A stretch of 26,956 nt of DNA from a virus: IMG/VR virus record IMGVR_UViG_3300038760_000058, positions 1 through 26,956 of that record. One strand, given 5' to 3'. This document shows, piece by piece, positions 22,556 through 26,956 of this stretch. Position 1 is the stretch's first letter. Each line of letters starts with the position of its first letter. The translations under genes and the position numbers were made by a program. The notes beneath the pieces are model-generated. The model made no database searches and was not told the origin of the DNA. It saw only the letters and a list, made by a program, of their open reading frames with translations.

Positions 22556-22938
22556 TGACTAAAAAATTACGAACGACTGCCTATCGTGCAGCAACTAGAG
22601 AAAAGTTTGCGCGCATCTATCAAGACGAAGGTACGATGGGAGTCGAGGCGCTCATCGACATGTTCGGAATGGAACCAAATGAGTTTCATGGAAAAGAGGT
22701 CTATTCGAGCAAAGTCTACATCAAAGCACTCTGCGAGGCTCTTGAGCGAATGCATGACTGGCAGCAAGATGCCGAGGATCTCTTCAATGCTGCTAACGAA
22801 GATGAGCAGCGTGAACTGCGTCACGAAAAACCTATTCTCGATGAGATCCTTTTCTTGCATCTCATCTGTGATGAAGTCGAAAAGACTGAAGAGCCTGTGC
22901 TGCTAGTGCAGCAAGTAATCGATTGTGAAACCGAGTGA
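22555..22938 (+). CDS. Hypothetical early protein
   Basis: The 127-residue protein starts with a basic segment (MTKKLRTTAYRAATREKFARIY), then becomes helical and acidic (ALERMHDWQQDAEDLFNAANEDEQREL, LICDEVEKTEEPVLL). The start TGATG overlaps the membrane peptide stop; the end overlaps the DUF1289 gene by 4 nt. No family recognised; coding is well supported by coupling and composition. Confidence 0.72.
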   Translation: MTKKLRTTAYRAATREKFARIYQDEGTMGVEALIDMFGMEPNEFHGKEVYSSKVYIKALCEALERMHDWQQDAEDLFNAANEDEQRELRHEKPILDEILFLHLICDEVEKTEEPVLLVQQVIDCETE

Positions 22939-23261
22939 AGTCACCTTGCACTGGAAAGTGCATACTCGATGTTGGAGTATGCACGGGTTGCCTGCGTACA
23001 GCAGAGCAAATTCACGATTGGCGTTTTTACTCAGACGACTACAGAGAAAAATGGATTGCTGCAATGAACAAAAGCAAAGAACAAGCCTCAATAAGAAGAC
23101 CTGAGACAATTGAGTTGTGGGTCCAGCTTACCGGCAAAAAATTGTTTTGGTGGGAACCGCTGGGTGACTCAGGGAGCTTTGTCGTTTGTGATTCAGAGGC
23201 AACAGAATACATCGTCAGGCAAAATGATGGTGACATTGAGTTTCGTCAGATTTCACGATAG
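22935..23261 (+). CDS. DUF1289-domain protein, predicted Fe-S/metal protein
   Basis: The 108-residue protein begins SPCTGKCILDVGVCTGCLRT with Cys5, Cys9, Cys16 and Cys19, followed by EQIHDWRFYSDDYREKWI, closely matching the DUF1289 module (SPCxxxC ... CxGCxRT ... W ... R), which is usually annotated as a predicted Fe-S protein. The rest (about 55-108) is beta-rich with WVQLTGKKLFWWEPL. The linkage in one protein to an extra C-terminal domain is not the usual short DUF1289 form. It overlaps the previous gene by 4 nt. Confidence 0.78.
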   Translation: MKSPCTGKCILDVGVCTGCLRTAEQIHDWRFYSDDYREKWIAAMNKSKEQASIRRPETIELWVQLTGKKLFWWEPLGDSGSFVVCDSEATEYIVRQNDGDIEFRQISR

Positions 23262-23270
23262 GAGAACGAG

Positions 23271-23372
23271 ATGTCTGTTTTTGAAGTAGCAGGTATTTGT
23301 TATGCATTAACAGCAGTAGTAGCGATTTATGGGATCAGAGTCGCTCCTTTGCGTGATGACATCGATGATTGA
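23271..23372 (+). CDS. Tiny single-span membrane protein, second copy type
   Basis: A 33-residue ORF with a consensus-like AGGAG about 7 nt upstream of the ATG at 23271. After MSVFEV comes a hydrophobic span (AGICYALTAVVAIYGI) and a short charged tail (RVAPLRDDIDD). It overlaps the next gene by 17 nt. Function unknown; a membrane-active or regulatory peptide is plausible. Confidence 0.6.
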   Translation: MSVFEVAGICYALTAVVAIYGIRVAPLRDDIDD

Positions 23373-23661
23373 TGACGCAAAAGCAATCGCAAGAGTCATA
23401 CGCAGTGTGACAGAGACTTTCAAAAGACGAGGATGGAAAGTCAAGCTCGCGAGATCACCAAAGAGCCTATCGCGGTATGTCCATGCCTCGCGAGGCAACA
23501 GAAAACTGACTGTCAGAGTCAGCGATCACAGACCGAATCAAAACACACGTTTTGATTTGAGCTTTCACCCTAGATACTATCGTCAGACGCGGTTAGCATC
23601 GTACCTCGATGGCCGCAAGAAGAAACCAAGAACACGCAACCACAAATGGAGAAACAGATGA
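23356..23661 (+). CDS. Basic protein of unknown function
   Basis: From the ATG at 23356 (or 23365) the protein has about 101 residues. It is strongly basic, with a helical start (IDDAKAIARVIRSVTETFKRRGWKV) and a segment LTVRVSDHRPN followed by RFDLSFHPRYYRQ. An RVSDH-type motif is seen in some unassigned phage proteins. A nucleic-acid-binding role fits the charge. It is coupled to both neighbours. Confidence 0.68.
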   Translation: MTSMIDDAKAIARVIRSVTETFKRRGWKVKLARSPKSLSRYVHASRGNRKLTVRVSDHRPNQNTRFDLSFHPRYYRQTRLASYLDGRKKKPRTRNHKWRNR

Positions 23662-23873
23662 AAGCATGGCGTATAACCTGGAAAGACAAAAAAGGATTTC
23701 TTAAATCTCGCTACAGAACCTCGCAGGGGGATGCTCTCACAAGAGTCACGCGAGCGAAAAAAGAAGGATCTCAAGTTAGACTCGAAACCGTCGAGATCCC
23801 GACCTCAAGGTTTGCTTTGGTAGACTTTTTGAATTCTGAAATGGACTCAGTCGATTCGGAGTCATCAATATGA
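23658..23873 (+). CDS. Small hypothetical protein
   Basis: A 71-residue protein (MKAWRITWKDKKGFLKSRYRTS start) whose ATG at 23658 lies in a 4-nt ATGA overlap with the previous stop and has GGAG about 7 nt upstream. A longer start at 23646 is less likely. The N-terminal half is basic with a possible beta hairpin, then comes VRLETVEIPTS and a C-terminal acidic tail. No family recognised. Confidence 0.65.
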   Translation: MKAWRITWKDKKGFLKSRYRTSQGDALTRVTRAKKEGSQVRLETVEIPTSRFALVDFLNSEMDSVDSESSI

Positions 23874-24157
23874 ATATGAAAAGGTTCACTTTCATTTCAG
23901 ATAGACAACCCACTGCTGAAGATGCAAACCCGCAAAGCTATGTGCTCGACGAGAACTACGCTTTCATCAAGTGGTTCAAAGTAACACCCGAGCAGGCTTG
24001 GTATCCGCTACCGACATCGAGTCAATCGCAAGAGCAGAAAGTTAAAAACCTGCTAGACGCAATCGACCAAAAGCAAACCAAAAGGCCAGTGGTAATTCCA
24101 TACGAAATTGCACACTGGATACTCAAGGTCAAAGAAGCACGGGAGGAATTGCGATGA
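23870..24157 (+). CDS. DUF551-like protein
   Basis: The 95-residue protein opens with FTFISDRQPTAEDANPQSYVLDENYAFIKWFKV and EQAWYPL, matching the DUF551-type pattern (W/F-x-S-x-DRLPT-x-DA ... W ... W.PL). DUF551 proteins are common in phage early regions and have no known activity. The C-terminal helix (VVIPYEIAHWILKVKEAREEL) is an added segment. It is coupled to both neighbours through ATGA overlaps and is a paralog-like relative of the broken gene at 24478. Confidence 0.72.
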   Translation: MNMKRFTFISDRQPTAEDANPQSYVLDENYAFIKWFKVTPEQAWYPLPTSSQSQEQKVKNLLDAIDQKQTKRPVVIPYEIAHWILKVKEAREELR

Positions 24158-24249
24158 TTTCCGATCCAAAATACCGATGGGGAATACTGATGACTACCAA
24201 GCATGCAAAAGTGGAGGGGCTTTGTACCCTGAAAGGATTTGACAAATGA
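24154..24249 (+). CDS. Tiny 31-residue protein
   Basis: The ATG at 24154 has GGGAGG 8 nt upstream, one of the best RBS sites in the region, and overlaps both the preceding and following genes by 4 nt. The product (MISDPKYRWGILMTTKHAKV start) is basic. The start/stop geometry strongly suggests real translation; it may also serve mainly to couple the neighbours. Confidence 0.6.
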   Translation: MISDPKYRWGILMTTKHAKVEGLCTLKGFDK

Positions 24250-24485
24250 TTGAACAACAAACTGAAAAGTTGCTAAAAGAAAACGCAAGACTTCAAGAGG
24301 AAAACGAATGTTTTGAAGCGATGAAGGAAGGCGTTGTCATCCGAATCGCTGATTTAGAGGACGAGAACTTGCGACTGCGTGATCTCGTAAGAGATTCTTA
24401 CGTTGAAGGTAGATTAGCCTTGGGTGCAGCAGAAAACTGGGCCAGCAGCAAATCCAAATCAAGACTTGAGGTGAGCAATGAGTAA
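24246..24485 (+). CDS. Coiled-coil (leucine-zipper-like) protein
   Basis: The 79-residue protein has an N-terminal heptad pattern (EQQTEKLLKENARLQEENECFE, ADLEDENLRLRDLVRD) typical of a dimeric coiled coil, and a short C-terminal tail. It overlaps the DUF551-like fragment by 8 nt. A small dimerising regulator or structural peptide is likely; no family recognised. Confidence 0.68.
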   Translation: MIEQQTEKLLKENARLQEENECFEAMKEGVVIRIADLEDENLRLRDLVRDSYVEGRLALGAAENWASSKSKSRLEVSNE

Positions 24486-24702
24486 GTGGATAACTGACAG
24501 ACTTCCGACATTCGATGATGCTGATGATTCAGGTGATGTCTACCGCCCCAGGGGACAGCAGTTTGTGACATTGGCTTGGCGGTCAACGAGCGACGCAAAA
24601 GCGGTGACGAATGGGTTGATGAGACAACCTTCGTCGATGTCACGCTCTGGGGCCGGAACGCAGAGGTTGCCAACGAGTACACGCAAAAAGGCAACAGCGT
24701 GA
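24478..24702 (+). pseudogene. DUF551-like gene disrupted by fused SSB sequence
   Basis: The start MSKWITDRLPTFDDADDSGDV is DUF551-like (W-I-x-DRLPT-xxDAD) and has GAGG upstream. Near 24540 the DNA switches to bacterial SSB sequence in another frame; downstream the DUF551 frame reads low-quality Ser/Arg-rich sequence (SMSRSGAGTQRLPTSTRKK) and stops at 24702. So only the first about 21 residues look native. An overlooked one-base difference could merge the frames, but would still not give a complete SSB. Confidence 0.6.
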
Positions 24703-24881
24703 TGATCGAGGGCCGGCTTAAATTTGAATCGTGGGAGAACGAAGGCCAGAAGCGGTCAAAGCTCAAGGTGGTCGCGGATCGCCTGCAGTTGCTTGGCGGC
24801 AAGCCGGTTGAGCAAAAAGCAAAACCGGCAGCAGTGCCGGCGGCCAGTGAAAAGTATGACTACCAAGACCCACCGTTTTAA
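24537..24881 (+). pseudogene. ssb: Single-stranded DNA-binding protein fragment lacking the N-terminus
   Basis: This frame, open only from 24537, reads LPPQGTAVCDIGLAVNERR, then EWVDETTFVDVTLWGRNAEVANEY, GNSVMIEGRLKFESWE, GQKRSKLKVVADRLQLLGG and an acidic C-terminal tip YDYQDPPF. These are hallmark segments of a cellular OB-fold SSB, including the DxPPF-type partner-binding tip. The first about 25 residues (the NxVxLIGNLxxDPELR strand) are missing: an in-frame TGA at 24534 is followed by the junction. Only a TTG at 24576 could start it, giving 101 residues without strand 1. The fragment looks more GC-rich than the surrounding genes, consistent with transfer from another genome. Confidence 0.8.
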
Positions 24882-24891
24882 GGAGAGCAAA

Positions 24892-25728
24892 ATGGCGAAT
24901 ACGTCACTAGTGACGCGAGATCGACGCAAAGCGTTTCAGCAAGTCGATCAACAGATTCAGAAATCTATTTTAGCTATTGAGTCTGAATCAATTGTCTTGT
25001 CACGCAATTTGCGGGAAATGGCACAGGACAGAGATGACGGCAAGCCTTTGTGGAGCGAGGGTGGTTTTAGTTCGCTTAAAGCCTACTGCGAGGATCGTTC
25101 GATTGGCAAAACGCGGTTTCGCGAGTTGATGTATACCGGTGAAGTAGTTGAACGATTGGAGTGTGAAAATAGGCAAAATGATCGGAGCCTTCCGATGCCA
25201 TTAAATGCCGGTTCGGTTCAGCCGATGTACACGTTAGCAAACAAAGATCCCGAAGCTATCCCCCAGGTCTGGGATTACGCAATCGAAGTAGCCAGTAAAG
25301 ACGATTGCCACCAACCAGAGCAGCGGCATGTCCAAGAAGCAATGCGGGAGTACAACGCCAAGGGCGGTGATCTCCAAGCAAGCCGACGTAAGTATTCCAG
25401 CCGCGAACGCGAGTTAAAAGAGCATTGTGAAAACGGCTGGACCGTCGTTGCGAATATCAATACCGATCACGCATTGATCAGCTGGGCCGAGGCAAAGGGG
25501 AGATACATTTACGTTGGTCGCGGGTCGAAGTGGGGCAACCCATTCAAAATGGGCGATGACGGCGACCGAGAAGCTGTTTGCGATTGCTACAAAAAGCATT
25601 ATGTCCCGTACAAGCCAAGCATTTTAAGCGACTTAGATTCTTTGGCTGGGATGGTCTTGGGATGTTACTGCTCACCGCAGAGATGTCACGCAGAAACCCT
25701 CGCGTCACTCGCAAACAAGGAGAGTTAA
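24892..25728 (+). CDS. Protein with C-terminal DUF4326 domain
   Basis: The 278-residue protein starts at the ATG at 24892 (AAGGAG lies 6 nt upstream). The N-terminal about 170 residues are helical and charged, with no recognised family. The C-terminus has the DUF4326 signature: YIYVGRGSKWGNPFK, REAVCDCYKKHY, LDSLAGMVLGCYCSPQRCHAETLA. DUF4326 is common in phages and bacteria and has no proven activity; the conserved Cys/His pattern suggests a metal- or nucleotide-related role. The long N-terminal extension is unusual, as most DUF4326 proteins are short. It follows the truncated SSB and is 2 nt before the next gene. Confidence 0.8.
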   Translation: MANTSLVTRDRRKAFQQVDQQIQKSILAIESESIVLSRNLREMAQDRDDGKPLWSEGGFSSLKAYCEDRSIGKTRFRELMYTGEVVERLECENRQNDRSLPMPLNAGSVQPMYTLANKDPEAIPQVWDYAIEVASKDDCHQPEQRHVQEAMREYNAKGGDLQASRRKYSSRERELKEHCENGWTVVANINTDHALISWAEAKGRYIYVGRGSKWGNPFKMGDDGDREAVCDCYKKHYVPYKPSILSDLDSLAGMVLGCYCSPQRCHAETLASLANKES

Positions 25729-25730
25729 AA

Positions 25731-26102
25731 ATGCTTTCCGAATACACATTGGTTGCGCGTGCAATGCCAGATGAGCATCAGAAACTTGGGACAGCGATTT
25801 GCAGCGTAGGGCTATGCCCAGACAAAGGATTGATTCGGGTTTATCCACTGTTGGCTGAAGTACCAATGAGTCAATGGAGAACGTATGAAGTTGCAATAGC
25901 AAAAGACGCATCTGACACTACGCTAAACGGAGTGCTCCAGAAGTGGCATTGTATCGTTGAGCATGAGATGTGGTTTCCTCTTCCAAAAGCTCCTGAACCG
26001 CGTGAGCACCTCGTTGACCGACTGCTTGAAGTCATCGATGAAATGCACGATGGAGAGGCAGATTGGTCAGAAGTCTGGAAAGCAAGAAAGGCACTGAGAT
26101 GA
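25731..26102 (+). CDS. Uncharacterised protein of a widespread IRxYP-type family
   Basis: The 123-residue protein starts at the ATG at 25731 with AAGGAG 8 nt upstream. It has the pattern GTAICSVGLCPDKGLIRVYPLLAEVPMSQW-TYEVAI, which I have seen in uncharacterised phage and plasmid proteins (CxxG ... IRxYP ... W ... Y), then a C-terminal helical part (REHLVDRLLEVIDEMHDGEADW). No function is known to me. It lies 2 nt after the DUF4326 gene and may act with it. Confidence 0.72.
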   Translation: MLSEYTLVARAMPDEHQKLGTAICSVGLCPDKGLIRVYPLLAEVPMSQWRTYEVAIAKDASDTTLNGVLQKWHCIVEHEMWFPLPKAPEPREHLVDRLLEVIDEMHDGEADWSEVWKARKALR

Positions 26103-26112
26103 GCAATAAAAT

Positions 26113-26646
26113 ATGAGTCTCTCCGAACTCATGACATCGGTCTTACAGCCGATATTCGACCTGCTTCCGAGGATCTCACAACGCCCTGCAAGCAATGAGT
26201 GGGGCGTTCGCGATAGTTGGCTCAGTGGTGTCAAGCACTTCAATGGCCCATTGCTACATGTACCAGTCACTACTCATGCGGAATATTGGCCGAAATGTGA
26301 AGTCCCCATAGACACTGGTCTTCAGACCCTCACCACCGCTGACAACAAAACTGTCAGCGTGAACGCAACCCTCATCATCAAGATCGAAGATCCAGTCGTT
26401 CTGCGGTCGATCTGCGAATGGGAAGGCTATGAAGAGTGGATCGCGATGAAAGTCAGGGGAATAGTCCAGGATGTCATATGCGGTCACAACTGGAGGGACT
26501 CCATTGAAAGAGCGTCTGACTTCATCGAGCTTGATGCTGCTGACCAACTCATGTACGCAGGCATCGAAGTTCTCCAACTCGTCTTAGAAGACGCTACAGA
26601 GGTCATTCCACTGAGAATCCTCAACCCCTACGGAAGCTCAGAATGA
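26113..26646 (+). CDS. SPFH/Band-7-like protein
   Basis: The 177-residue protein matches the SPFH/stomatin-prohibitin core. After an N-terminal amphipathic segment (LMTSVLQPIFDLLPRIS) come WGVRDSWLSGVKHFNGPLLHVPVT (the GPGLHxxxP turn), EVPIDTGLQTLTTADNKTVSVNATLIIKIEDPVVL (the conserved TADxxxVxVxxxxxYxIxDP motif) and a helical arginine-containing segment (KVRGIVQDVI). Cellular SPFH proteins scaffold membranes and form large rings with proteases. This one is short, ending soon after the core and lacking the long coiled coil, so it may be a minimal or dominant-negative form. No hydrophobic anchor is obvious. It is the last gene of the rightward block. Confidence 0.78.
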   Translation: MSLSELMTSVLQPIFDLLPRISQRPASNEWGVRDSWLSGVKHFNGPLLHVPVTTHAEYWPKCEVPIDTGLQTLTTADNKTVSVNATLIIKIEDPVVLRSICEWEGYEEWIAMKVRGIVQDVICGHNWRDSIERASDFIELDAADQLMYAGIEVLQLVLEDATEVIPLRILNPYGSSE

Positions 26647-26736
26647 GATTTTCGGTCAACCGCGTTGACACGTTAGGTCAAAACGCTCAAAAAAAGGGCT
26701 TTTTGGCGCGAGCATCGCACCAGACGTCGTGACCTT

Positions 26737-26762
26737 GGGGGGTCTGGGTAAAATAGGGAGGG
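26737..26762 (+). other. Predicted G-quadruplex motif
   Basis: Six G, TCT, GGG, a 7-nt loop, GGG, A, GGG: four G-tracts of at least three separated by loops of 1-7 nt, the standard G-quadruplex rule. The intergenic position suggests a structural signal rather than coding bias. Confidence 0.5.
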
Positions 26763-26871
26763 TAGGCAAGCTGGAGAATCTAGGCAGGGTGGCTAGTCTG
26801 CGTGCGTCTAGGGGGCTCCGCGGCTGGTGGCTGGTGGCTTGCATTCTGCGCAGCTTAGGCAAGATAGGCAA
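26763..26871 (+). repeat. Cluster of TAGGCA repeats
   Basis: TAGGCAA at 26763-26769, TAGGCAG at 26781-26787, and tandem TAGGCAA at 26856-26862 and 26865-26871. Further copies lie in the other gene-free region (21504-21510) and on the minus strand downstream of the capsid -10 (14662-14668); isolated copies also occur inside genes near 10850 and 12725. Confidence 0.45.
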
Positions 26872-26956
26872 TCAGAAAATCTTTTTTGTTTTCTTGCGAA
26901 TTTTCAAACCCGTAAAATTGTCCAGGGTGATATTTGCACTGCGATCAGCGGTGAGC

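Larger units (their letters stand above)
26647..26956. other. Gene-free G-rich region with repeats
   Basis: No credible ORF is seen in these 310 bp. The stretch holds a G-quadruplex-type sequence (26737-26762), four TAGGCA-type repeats (26763, 26781, 26856, 26865), a repeated GGCTGGT unit around 26822-26838, and a TTTTC-GGTCAACC string also seen just before the first rightward gene (about 21604). It lies between the end of the rightward genes and whatever follows, so may hold a terminator, packaging or replication signal. Confidence 0.5.

Noticed and set aside
26680-26715. Terminator after the SPFH gene (A-run, GGGC, T-run)
   Set aside because: The pairing is mostly A-T with a GGGC loop, lacking a GC-rich stem; GCTC/GAGC arms are too short to support a call.
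1-26956. Circular closure of the window (right end joined to left end)
   Set aside because: Joining the ends extends the helicase by 17 codons before a stop, but this is expected often by chance and the added sequence does not resemble helicase C-termini.
1-26956. CRISPR array, insertion sequence or transposase
   Set aside because: No regularly spaced repeats and no transposase-like protein or terminal inverted repeats were seen on either strand.

Overview
The window reads as part of the genome of a tailed double-stranded DNA phage with siphovirus (HK97-like) architecture. It could be a free phage, a prophage or a metagenomic contig. Dense, overlapping genes encode P27-type small terminase, large terminase, HK97-type portal, ClpP-like prohead protease, HK97-fold capsid, connector, head closure, gp10-like protein, tail terminator, tail tube, frameshifted tail-assembly chaperones and tape measure, in the canonical order. 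No integrase, repressor, holin or endolysin was recognised. The host cannot be read directly. The one bacterial-type SSB sequence (24537-24881) resembles planctomycete SSBs as I remember them, so a planctomycete host is a plausible but unproven inference.

Layout. (1) 1-3170, leftward: a superfamily 2 DEAH-type helicase cut by the window edge, a doubtful small ORF overlapping two tRNA T-arm-like motifs, a DUF669 protein, a Sak4-like ATPase and an unknown protein. This is a replication/recombination module. (2) 3222-4393, rightward: a RusA-like resolvase and a metallophosphoesterase. Two predicted core promoters face each other across 3154-3229 between modules 1 and 2. (3) 4386-21164, leftward: a primase/helicase-like protein (DUF3987), then packaging, head and tail genes, ending with unassigned distal tail or adhesion-type proteins, one of them very cysteine-rich. 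Predicted sigma70-type promoters lie before the small terminase and before the capsid gene; in both, the -35 box contains the stop codon of the preceding gene. (4) 21165-21635: a gene-free AT-rich divergent region, the best origin/control candidate. (5) 21636-26646, rightward: about 18 small, mostly unknown genes linked by 1-17 nt overlaps, including Zn/Fe-S-type Cys proteins, tiny membrane proteins, a DUF1289 protein, a DUF4326 protein and an SPFH/Band-7 protein. (6) 26647-26956: a gene-free G-rich region with a G-quadruplex-type sequence and clustered TAGGCA repeats.

The strongest mechanistic signals are three. First, a -1 programmed frameshift cassette in the tail chaperone gene: a GGGAAAC heptamer, a short spacer and a hairpin whose loop holds the zero-frame stop. 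Second, a chimeric junction near 24540 where a DUF551-like gene runs into an SSB gene lacking its N-terminus, leaving both apparently broken. Third, an early-region SPFH protein encoded near tiny single-span membrane proteins, which hints at a membrane-directed early function.
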